From Mesostigma viride (taxonomy: Eukaryota; Streptophyta; Mesostigmatophyceae; Mesostigmatales; Mesostigmataceae): DNA of 64,000 nt. Shown here one piece after another: positions 10,919 through 64,000 of this stretch. The DNA lies in the NCBI GenBank assembly GCA_009746045.1, contig RPFO01000594.1:145001-209000 (forward strand), in the 5' to 3' direction. The stretch's first letter is position 1, and every line of letters begins with the position of its first letter. Made by a program: the position numbers and the translations under genes. The notes beneath the pieces are model-generated. The model had not been told where the DNA came from. It worked only from the letters and a program-made list of their open reading frames with translations, and ran no database searches.

Positions 10919-11029
10919 ACGGTATATTTTAGTTCACATAGAGTTGAGTTGAGTTTATTCCCGCGCCGGTGGTCCGACAGGGTTATTGACAGGGTTATTA
11001 ATAGTGGATCCAACGGCTATAATAGTTCA

Positions 11030-11720
<691 letters not shown>

Positions 11721-13500
11721 CTCGTGCTCTTACCGAGTGAAGGTTTGTGCTTGACTTTTTCAACCACCCTAGGCACGTGATTGTGCTCCGGTCCTGCTTT
11801 TCTTCCGCCTGCCATGGCTACAAACTTGAAATGACAGAACGCAGCTAGCCCCTTGACAACGTGAGCTGTTTTTTTTTGCTATGCTTTATCGCATGCAGAT
11901 CCGTGGACAGATGTTAGGATAGGACTCTGCCCTCCTAGAAGTCCTAGCTCCTAACCCGGCAGAGGCATGTTGCGGGCAGCAGCAGCAGGGAGTTAAGCAC
12001 TAGTACTATGTGTAGATGTACTAGTACTTGGCACACGGGCCACGACCAGGGGCTTGGTTTTCCTTAAAACTTCGCAACGGCCTTGTGGCCAGTGTGCATG
12101 TGTGCCATTGCCCAGTTAAGCGCGACTACTACCCCAGGCAAATTATGGAGGAACGCCTGCTTCTCACCATTTGCGAGCCATAGTTAATTATGATGTGTGA
12201 GATGGACATCAGCGTAGAACTTGCTCGCCGAGATTGACTCTGCAGCCGCAACATGCAATTGGCTTGTAAACTACGAGGTCCCAAGACCCATACTGCAAGT
12301 TTGCCCCATGTACATCGGTTTGTCACTCGGGACGGCATATTACATGCACGGTTGCGTCTGTTTGCGTGAATGGTCCAGTAATAAGCTCGGCCATTAATGA
12401 GTATGTGACTGCATTCACATACTACTATTAAAACAAGTGTCAAGTTTGCCCCATGTACATCGGTTTGTCACTTGGGACGGCATATTACATGCACGGTTGC
12501 GTCTGTTTGCGTGAACGGGTCAGTTAAATTAGCACGGCCATTAATGAGCATGTGACTGCATTTACATGGAATTAGATAAGCATCTGACTGCGTCACGTGG
12601 GTACAATTGAAGGAATCTTCGACCCAATACACAACGAGAAGGAGGGTCGAGGGCGCCCTCGACTAGCTTGCACTAGCTAGCTTCTCTCAGTACCACAAAT
12701 GGGCGGGCCGCAGAGGGCTCTCTCTGCATCATGGTGCAACCAACTGTACGTGGGTGCACTACAACCACAGGTAGGCTGACGCAAAGCAGATGCTTTGAAG
12801 GTGAGGATACATATGACACGCGTGCGTGATACATTGTTTAGTTTGCATGATACGATGTAACGCAGTTACGTACGTGTAGGTTAATTTAATTAAACTGATT
12901 CGACGGGCGCGGGCCTTTCTATCGATCTGCGGCTTTGATGGCGCAGGCATTGTACCGGCCAGCTTCAACGCTTTATGATCAAGAAAAACCGTTTGAGTAC
13001 CATAAGATTCGACAAAAATACAATGCATGTCAAATTGTTCGAGTAATTAACTCCTGCTTTTTTGTTGTGTTCACCTTTTCTCGGACTTATACAGACTTAT
13101 TTGCAAACTTACCTACCTCATGCAAAATTCTTAGCCTCAATTAAGCGTACACCAGGTTTAGAAGGCAGAAAGCCCCACTTCCCGGAATCCCAGTGCAGGT
13201 GCCTAAAATGGGATCGATCGCTATATGGATTATGGACCCGAGCTGGCGCTGCGCCACTTTTTTCGTGAGATCGGAAAATCTCATTTGCCCTCGCGAGGGC
13301 GCACCTCCAATTTATAATTAGACTCCGACATGCCTGCCATGCATCTTTTTGCTGGGATTTTTGCGCCGATCCTACGGCTGCATTAGATTCCAGGGTTGAG
13401 CGCGGCGTGACCAATTAACCAGTCATGCATGACGGCTAACAGCCCGGTGTTATTCTGATTTGGCACGCCGCAAAGGTGAAAACCATTTGCGTTCAGTGCC
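11721..13500. other. Non-coding region with tandem duplication
   Basis: No gene can be supported. A direct duplication of about 125 bp with period 145 begins with CAAGTTTGCCCCATGTACAT at 12296 and 12441. The word TGACTGCGTCACGTGG at about 12586 resembles the LINE family 2 hairpin end and recurs at about 29748, so remnants of that family are probably present. Confidence 0.5.
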
Positions 13501-13529
13501 GGTCCGCGGAAAACGCGGAAAACGCGATC

Positions 13530-13615
13530 TACAAATGAATCCGACCGGAATCGAACTGGGGACCTCTCGCACCAACTTTCGCTGACTAGAGGACGGACGT
13601 CTCCGGATCCTAGGG
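13530..13615 (-). ncRNA. tRNA-like sequence or SINE head
   Basis: The minus strand contains AGTTCGATTCC (about 13550-13560), a good RNA polymerase III B box and tRNA T-loop, and GGATCCG near 13612 can pair with CGGATTC at the other end as a seven-base-pair acceptor-like stem. The T-stem has two mismatches and no normal D-arm or anticodon arm could be fitted. It is therefore a tRNA pseudogene or tRNA-derived SINE head rather than a working tRNA. Confidence 0.3.
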
Positions 13616-14039
13616 CATCGCCAACTTACACCTACAGTCATCCGCAAAATTTCTCCTTTCCGGGGAGTGATGCAAGCCTTTCGGATTTGGTACTAGATAA
13701 ATCATTCGAGATCTGGTGTTATGTCTAAAGTCTAAAGGTTATGTTTCCCCGTCAAGGTTGACTTACCAGATCGACGGTTTTGCGTACCTAAATTTGAGTT
13801 CTCCACTTGTCTTCTCCGCCCCGAAACATACGCCAGAGTACGGTTTCTGTGCTGTACACTTGTCTTCTCCCGGTTAGAGCTAAGTTTTGCAAAAAACATA
13901 GTAAGTCCAAAGTCCAAAGTAAATTTTCCTCCTGTTAATTTTCACGTAACTGCGTCACGTGAGCAAGTTGTTTTATGCCGAAGAAGTCATACATTGCAGT
14001 ATAGTTATCCAAAGGCCGATTGATGGACAATAATGCATG

Positions 14040-14190
14040 CCACTGTAACTAGGACCTACTAGACAGCTTACACCATCCGTTCCATCCCATGTTCCCCTCC
14101 CACTGAGGACTTATGCTCACGTGCATGACGCAGTCACGTGTCTATTAATTAATTAATTAATTAATTATTTAATTAATTAATTAATTAATG
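14040..14190 (+). mobile_element. LINE family 2, 3' end fragment
   Basis: Matches the last ~130 bp of the LINE at 18.0-18.8 kb: AGCTTACACCATCC, CATCCCATGTTCCCCTCCCA, CTGAGGACTT, then the CACGTG...GACGCAGTCACGTG hairpin end, TCTATTAATT and a TTAA tail (14143-14188). It is a severely 5'-truncated copy. Confidence 0.65.
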
Positions 14191-15045
14191 CATGCCACGG
14201 GTCTGTGTCTTTCTCTGTGTACAATTTTAATTCTCAAGACCCAGGCGAGTGAGTCGTGCCATTTGCATGCCTTCGCGGGTTAATGAGTGTCCGCGTAGAA
14301 AAGTACCTCATCGGGTACTCCGTGGCATGCCTTCAGTGCATGTTCACGCACTTACTGACTCTGAGTCAGTAATTGTACTGACAGTACAATTACTAGCTAT
14401 TTAATGAGATCCGCATATCGTGCCATGCCTGTGCGCATGACACGCAAGTACTTACTTTCACAGGACTAGCTAGCTTGTACATGAAGAAAGTTCCACGCTA
14501 TCCCAGCTAGTGCCTCTAGCTAGCTCTGTCTGGCCAACGACGACCTCATGCCGGTTCCTGATCCCGTGTCTCATTGACTCGTTCCCAATACGCACATCTG
14601 AAACAAGACCAAGATTAAGTCAGTCAATGCCATCAGATTCACGCCAGTGACGCTCAGAGACCAGCAAACCCCTAAAATCTACTGCAGTATGGTTACAGAT
14701 CATGCCAGCAATGGTGAACAGTGAACCGGCAACTGGTAACTGGCAACTTCCCTGTGCACAGTGCATGCCAATATTAATTAATCAATTCATACGTATCACG
14801 TTCTCGTTGGGTTACCACGGAGCACTAGCTGAATTCCCCAATATGGCGCTTGCCCATATAGTACACTGGACTTCAGCATGCCAATCGTGTGCGCCAGCTA
14901 GTCTTCCGCGCCAGTTCACGTGCGCCGCTGTGCGGCACCTGTTAGTTAGAAGCGCGGAACTCCTTATTAATTGATGCGGTGCTCCACCACGTACTGGGTA
15001 CTGTACTTGAGGCTTCAATAAACCAAAGCTGACGTCAGCTAGCGG
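14191..15045. other. Non-coding DNA with two perfect palindromes
   Basis: No gene seen. ACTGACTC-T-GAGTCAGT lies at 14354-14370 and GTAATTGTACT-GAC-AGTACAATTAC at 14369-14393. Both are perfect inverted repeats and they overlap by two bases. Confidence 0.7.
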
Positions 15046-15170
15046 GACCAAATCGAACGTGAATGGTTTGGCGCGTGCGACACTTGATTGATGCTTATCC
15101 ACACTACAACGCAAATGGTTTGGCGCTTGCGACATTTGATTGATGCTTATCCACACTACAACGTAAATGG
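15046..15170. repeat. 52-bp tandem repeat, copy 1
   Basis: Just over two copies of a unit containing AATGGTTTGGCGC and GATTGATGCTTATCCACACT. The same unit appears again at 17918-18018, directly in front of the plus-strand LINE fragment. Confidence 0.8.
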
Positions 15171-15174
15171 TTGA

Positions 15175-16260
15175 CCTACCTCCAGCTCCGGCAGAGCGCA
15201 GGGGGGGGAACCGGTATACTGGAGGGGGGACGTCATCCACGTCGACCACAAGCCCTGGCAGGCACCCCCTTCCACCCCAGCAACCCCAGTCTAGGGAATA
15301 TAGCAGTAGTGTAGACTAGTAAGGCTTAGCCTACCACGTGGCCCACGCGCATGTGCGCCCATAATGGCCCCCATGGATGATGCCTTCGAATTTAGCCACG
15401 CCCTGCCTATATAATGGGACCCGAGACAGCATGGTGGTGCCGGTGCCCTTGAGGCACCTAGAGCAAGTGCTGCTTACATTCCACTCTTGCAGGAAGTAGC
15501 CCAGAAGGTATTAAAAGCCATAGGCCCCTTCTCCGGGATATTAATTAATTAGGAACATAACTCCGTTGGGAGTATCTGTAGCACACAGCCCAGAGAAGGG
15601 GCATATGAGCCTATAATACATTCTAAGCTAACACTACTTCCTGCAAGGGTGGGAATGTAAACAACACTTGCTCTAGGTGCACTAGGGCACCTGCACCACG
15701 GCAGAGTCTCGGGCAACACCCAGCTAAGGGGAGCCCGTCATAGGTGGGGAAGATCAGCATAGCTATACAAGAGCTAGAGCGTGGCCTCGCAGCAGAGAAC
15801 AGCTCAGACTCTCGGCATGGGCACAGCATAACTAGATAAAGCTAGGCATCATCTGGAGTGTGGCACATCATAGGCACACATGTACATGGCTAAATGGGAC
15901 TCGTGAGTCAGCTGGCCGGTATAGAGCCTGTAGGAGGCTTATGTACATGTACATGGACACGGTCTATCTATTCTACACTATAGTACTCAGGCTGTATTCC
16001 CCTAAGCTGGGGCTTCTGGAGTCGTTGGGGCCGCGGGGGTCACATGCCACTGATGCCAGGGCTTGTGGCCCCGACGTAGATGGCCGCCCCCTTCCAGTAC
16101 ACCGGCTGCCCCGCCTTGGTCTGCCGGAGCTGGAGGTAGGTCGGCCATAGCCCCCGTCGCCGTTGTTGCTGCGCCAGGGTCAAGTCGTCGTCCACGGTGA
16201 AGGGAGTGTTCTCGAGCCGCTTGCGGCGTCTGAGAAACGAAATCTTGTCCGATGCATGGG
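15175..16260. mobile_element. Inverted LINE ORF1 tails around a SINE-bearing unit (copy 2)
   Basis: 15175-15300 (plus sense) and 16145-16010 (minus sense) are inverted, diverged copies of the ORF1 C-terminal coding end found at 1660-1800. ORF1 homology continues on the minus strand to about 16250. Between them lies the unit related to 1036-1660, with a partial plus-strand SINE-like copy (15420-15550) and a fuller minus-strand one (15552-15880), both ending in A/T tails near 15541-15551. Confidence 0.55.
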
Positions 16261-16261
16261 C

Positions 16262-16370
16262 TCTTAAAGATGGGCTCCGGGATATGTGCTACATGTACTC
16301 CCAACGGAGTTATCTTACTAATTAATTAATTAATTAATTAATTAATTAATGGATGATTAATTAATTAATT
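16262..16370 (+). mobile_element. SINE-like 3' end, family 1
   Basis: GGGATATGTGCTACATGTACTCC-CAAC-GGAGT-TAT is followed by a long interrupted TTAA tail (about 16316-16372) that runs into the tail of the neighbouring minus-strand LINE. Confidence 0.6.
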
Positions 16371-16371
16371 A

Positions 16372-17400
16372 ATAGACACGTGACTGCGTCACGTGAGCAA
16401 TAGTCCTCAGTGGGAGGGGAACATGGGATGGAATGGATGGTGTAAGCTATCTAGGACCTAGTTACAGGGGTGTGGGCACCGCGGCCCGAACCGCTGTGAA
16501 TGCCATACGCGGTCACACGCGGAGCCCCCACAGACTTGGGGGTGGTCTCCTTCATCACTACTTGCCATCTATCATTGCGTACCATCTTCCTCCATATTAC
16601 AGAGAAACCAGGAGGCTGCCCGGGTGTGAGCCCGTCGCGTCTAGTGTAGCACATGTCCATGCCGAGTCTATCACGAAAAGTCCATGGGTGGCGGCCCTGC
16701 CGCGCGCGGCCTGGGGCACGCCAGGTGAGGACATATCGCCCAGGCTGGGCGGGCTTGGTGCCAGCTAGTCTATCTGATATGTGTCTACCTGATCTGTGCG
16801 GGCCAGGTGCCCGGCTAGGCCCAGGCGCCTGTGCCTAATAATGTGGGAAACATAGGGCAAATCAGCGTACAAAACCTCATTACTTATGTGAAAACCAAAG
16901 GGGATGTTAAGGGCCTTGCGCAGCATCTTGGTGACGTTGCCGTCGAGTCGTTGCTCCAGCTCAGGACTGCGTCAGTGTCCAGGTCTCGGCGCCGTAGGTC
17001 AGGATCGTCAGAATGACGACCTTGAAGAGGTCACGCTTGACGATCCGGGGTAGGGCGGGGTTGCTCCACCAGCGGCGGTGGTCATGGACTTGCGCCCACG
17101 CCATGCCGATCCGTGTCGTCAGGTCGTCCTCGCAGTCGGGAAGCCAACTGCCGAGCATCTTGAAGCGGCCTGAAGTAGGGTAGGGGACCTCGTTGTCGTC
17201 TAAGAGGCGGAGTGTGGGTGGGGGCCCTGCCATGCCGAGGGCCAGGGCCTCCGTTTTGGGGCTGATTTCTAGACCAACCGCCCGAGCCTCGAGCGCCAGG
17301 CAGTCCAGCCAAAGTTGGGCAGACTCCGGCTTCTCGATGAGCGTGATGTCGTCAGCATAAATGAGGCCAGCTAGTAAATTCTGCTTGTTAGTCGGCCCCC
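16372..17400 (-). pseudogene. LINE family 2, 5'-truncated copy
   Basis: The minus strand encodes the palm and thumb of a non-LTR reverse transcriptase: the catalytic YADD box (LIYADDITLIEKPES, about 17330-17370), WLDCLALEARAVGLEISPKT, FKMLGSWLPD, then TRIGMAWAQ, RWWSNPALPRIVKR and LTYGAETWTLTQ, after which the first frame stops. The following frame reads RLDGNVTKMLRKALNI, LYADLPYVSHIIR and RRLGLAGHLAR, the usual C-terminal part. Stop and frame changes show it is dead. It ends in the CACGTGAC-GCA-GTCACGTG hairpin and an A/T tail near 16350-16400. Confidence 0.8.
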
Positions 17401-17424
17401 CTTCTCCAAATGGATGATGAATTA

Positions 17425-17890
17425 ATTAATGGATGATGCATTAAGAATTTAGCCAAGCTATGCCTATGCAGAGAGTCACTCTCTGTCGAGAAGCCATTAA
17501 TTAATTAATTAATTAATTAATTAATTAATTAATTAATTAATTAATTAATTAATTAATTAATTAATTAATTAATTAATTAATTAATTAATTTATTTATTTA
17601 TTTATAGACATGTGACTGCGTCGCCTGAGCATAAGTCCTCAGTGGGAGAAGCCATGCCCTAGCCTTTGTATAGCCATGATGATCTTCCCACCTCTGTCGG
17701 CGCCCCTAGGTGCCTGGATACAGTGGTGTGCAGGTGCCCTTTGTGCACCCAGAGCAGGTGTAGTTTACATCCCTACCCTTGCAAGAAGAAGCCCAGAATG
17801 TATTAAAAGCCATATGCCCCTTCTCAGGGATATGTGCTACATGTACTCCCAACGGAGTTATGTTCTTAATTAATCAATTAATTAATTAAT
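17425..17890 (+). mobile_element. SINE-like element, family 1, copy e, interrupted
   Basis: The family 1 SINE is split in two: 17425-17497 and 17646-17890. It ends in ATGTACTCC-CAAC-GGAGT-TATGTT and an AATT/AATC tail (17866-17915). The insertion inside it is listed separately. Confidence 0.7.
17498..17645 (-). mobile_element. LINE family 2 short insertion with target-site duplication
   Basis: A 148-bp minus-strand insert made only of CCACTGAGGACTTATGCTC, a GACGCAGTC hairpin end, a TTTATTTAT bridge and about 95 bp of TTAA repeat. It is flanked by the direct repeat GAGAAGCCAT (17488-17497 and 17646-17655); removing the insert and one copy restores the SINE sequence. Confidence 0.75.
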
Positions 17891-17917
17891 CAATCAATAA
17901 TTTAATCAATTACTTAA

Positions 17918-18018
17918 CGTAAATGGTTTGGCGCTTGCGACACTTGATTGATGCTTATCCACACTACAACGTAAATGGTTTGGCGCGTGCGACACTTGAT
18001 TGATGCTTATCCACACTA
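17918..18018. repeat. 52-bp tandem repeat, copy 2
   Basis: Two units of the AATGGTTTGGCGC...TATCCACACTAC repeat also found at 15046-15170. The second unit ends exactly where LINE coding sequence begins at about 18019. Confidence 0.8.
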
Positions 18019-18812
18019 CTGCGAGGACGACCTGACGACACGGATCGGCATGGCGTGGGCGCAACTCCATGACCACCGCCGCTGGTGGAGCAACCCCGCC
18101 CTACCCCGGATCGTCAAGCGTGACCTCTTCAAGGTCGTCATTCTGACGATCCTGACCTACGGCGCCGAGACCTGGACACTGACGCAGTCCTGAGCTGGAG
18201 CAACGACTCGACGGCAACGTCACCAAGATGCTGCGCAAGGCCCTTAACATCCCCTTTGGTTTGCACATTAGTAATGAGGATTTGTACGCTGATTTGCCCT
18301 ATGTTTCCCACATTATTAGGCACAGGCGCCTGGGCCTAGCCGGGCACCTGGCCCGCACAGATCAGGTAGACACATATCAGATAGACTAGCTGGCACCAAG
18401 CCCGCCCAGCCTGGGCGATATGTCCTCACCTGGCGTGTCCCAGGCCGCGCGCGGCAGGGCCGCCACCCATGGACTTTTCGTGATAGACTCGGCATGGACA
18501 TGTGCTACACTAGACGTGACGGGCTCACACCCGGGCAGCCTCCTGGTTTCTCTGTAATATGGAGGCAGATGGTACGCAAGGATAGATGGCAAGTAGTGAT
18601 GAAGGAGACCACCCCCAAGTCTGTGGGGGCTCCGCGTGTGACCGCGTATGGCATTCATAGCGATTCGGGCCGCGGTGCCCACAACCCTGTAACTAGGACC
18701 TAGGTAGCTTACACCATCCATTCCATCCCATGTTCCCCTCCCACTGAGGACTTGCTCACGTGACGCAGTCACGTGTCTATTAATTAATTAAATAATCAAT
18801 TAATTAATTAAT
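18019..18812 (+). pseudogene. LINE family 2, second truncated copy, inverted
   Basis: Plus-strand copy of the element at 16372-17118, nearly identical to it. It starts inside the thumb (CEDDLTTRIGMAWAQLHDH), reaches LTYGAETWTLTQS and a stop, and continues in another frame with the RLDGNVTKMLRKAL segment. It ends with CTCACGTGAC-GCA-GTCACGTG at about 18752-18775 and an A/T tail to 18812. The two copies form an inverted repeat with arms of roughly 750 bp and a spacer of about 900 bp. Confidence 0.75.
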
Positions 18813-19922
18813 CCACACTACAAGGCTGATTACATTACATCCCAAATGCGGGGCATCCACTCACAGCTGATACATAGACCTCAGCACCTCTTCCTCATTC
18901 CCCCACACGTTCTTTTCAGCACCGTGCCCATCATCCTCAAGAGCCGAGATCTAATCCCCTCCCCCCGAGCCGAGATCTAATCCCCTCCCACCCGAGCCGA
19001 GATCTGATTCCAGGCCTCCCCCCGATTCAGCCACTCTGCTGAGTGTCTCCTTTGAGCCATCAGCAGCATCGGCAGATCCCTGTCCCCCGCATGGCTGACG
19101 TCCGGCCCTCGACCCCCGGCACCTGTCCAGCAAGAAAGGGGTGCCGTTTCTTCGCATCAAAGGGGTCCCTCTCGCTCACGGGCTTAGTTGCCGCCTTCTG
19201 CAACGGGTCCCATCCTCGAGGGATTCCCTCGAGGATCGTCCCTCGTAGGAGAAGACTCATCCTCATGGGAGGGGAATAATTCCTGTCGGAAGGACTGCAG
19301 CCATCGTCCCCTCCAGCCAGAGCCCCACAGCGGTGACCACACCACCATCATTATCAGTATCATGATCACTACAACATCATGGGCGCTATACCTGTATAGC
19401 GACCACGGTCATCGCCACCAGCCCCAGGTCCGGCCTTTCTTGCGGAAGCGACGGGCGCCGCTGACGAGTCCGGCCTGCGCGGCACCAACCACTCCCGAGG
19501 CGTAGGCGGTCTCGTGTTCCAGGTGACTGCCATCCGCCCCTTCTACCATCGACGCCGCAGGGTCACTATGACCCGAGAGATCACCATCTACCGGCAAGGC
19601 CTTGCTGCCAGACGCGTCCCCTAACTCACCACCCTTTCCTCTCCCTGGTACCGAGCCCACACCCTCCCGCTTGCCTGCCTCGTCCGGGCTGTCAGCCCCA
19701 TCCCTGTCTCCTGAGACGGGCAAACCGGTCGAGCTGGAAGAGCTGGAGGCATCACTCCCTGCGTCGCCCTTGCTGCCGACATCCGCACCGTCATTGCCCC
19801 TACCGCCATCCCCCGCGCTGTCTCCTTCCGTGGCCGCATCATCCACGGGTACTGCCGCATTACCATCGCCTCTGGCGTCCCCGCGCTGGCTGCTAACCGC
19901 CGCACCCGGGCCCAGTCTGCTC
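18813..19922. other. 3' flank or distal tail of the giant gene
   Basis: 18938-19012 holds three copies of a GAGCCGAGATCT-containing unit. On the minus strand a frame from about 20023 to a TGA at 19409 is long and rich in Gly, Ala, Asp and Ser, like the cytoplasmic tail before it, but offset by one base at the C10 run 19926-19935. A further open minus-strand stretch (19266-19060) is also GC-rich. These may be true tail coding sequence after a splice or a homopolymer error, or 3' untranslated sequence. Confidence 0.4.
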
Positions 19923-63900
<43,978 letters not shown>

Positions 63901-64000
63901 CTGTGTGTGTGGAGGGCGGGCGTGGTGGGGGTGGTGGGGGCTGAATTAAGAGGAAAATCGTGGAAGCGCGGGTGAAACGTCGCAGGGCAATCTGGAGTAT

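Noticed and set aside
16433-16768. Plus-strand 111-residue frame and its twin at 18386-18772
   Set aside because: Both are antisense to the two copies of the LINE 3' half; similarity between them is explained by the inverted repeat.
17498-17600. TTAA and CCCA arrays as telomere or centromere repeats
   Set aside because: The TTAA runs are retroelement tails, and the CCCA runs are short intronic arrays rather than canonical telomere repeats.

Overview
The window looks like nuclear DNA of a microalga, most likely a green alga. The evidence is spliced genes with GT-AG introns and very GC-rich codons, proline-rich SPPP-type linkers, an RRHLLQ motif of the kind common in chlorophyte surface proteins, abundant microsatellites and several non-LTR retrotransposon families. 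No species call is made. There is no bacterial operon, CRISPR array or prophage.

Layout. 1-3.1 kb (minus): remains of a LINE, with a reverse-transcriptase domain running off the left edge and an ORF1, separated by a repeat unit carrying a SINE-like element. 3.2-3.5 kb: a second SINE-like copy. 4.56-6.90 kb (minus): a complete four-exon universal stress protein gene that splices in frame to 168 residues. 7.3-10.9 kb: a possible inverted-repeat element, a decayed plus-strand LINE ending in a zinc-knuckle ORF, and the 3' end of another LINE. 11.0-11.7 kb: a (CAA)n tract with inverted flanks. 11.7-15 kb: mostly non-coding. 15.0-18.8 kb: a nest of SINE and LINE fragments in inverted orientations, with one insertion whose target-site duplication can be read directly.

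19.9-63.9 kb (minus): the main content, one giant multi-exon gene entering from beyond the right edge. Thirty-two exons can be placed by splice sites and phase; joined they give at least 3,841 residues. Order from the N-terminal side: 28 bacterial-type Ig-like domains, one LamG/concanavalin-like domain spread over four exons, a proline-rich stalk, a cysteine-rich segment with a C-DG-NG-VDCG-type motif, a two-part region resembling algal SEA-like domains, one transmembrane helix, and a basic then glycine/alanine-rich cytoplasmic tail. Almost every Ig-like domain is a single symmetric phase 1-1 exon, 19 of them exactly 294 bp. Exons 7-20 fall into a repeating A-B-C series (three-exon higher-order repeat), and a roughly 3-kb A-B-C block has been copied recently. 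The protein is probably a very large single-pass surface adhesin or receptor; that function is inference.

The introns hold nearly all of the simple-sequence DNA. The CCC-rich arrays near exons 3-20 read as G-rich in the pre-mRNA and sit at corresponding intron positions with different motifs. Long His, Val, Leu, Gln or Thr reading frames in these arrays are not treated as genes.
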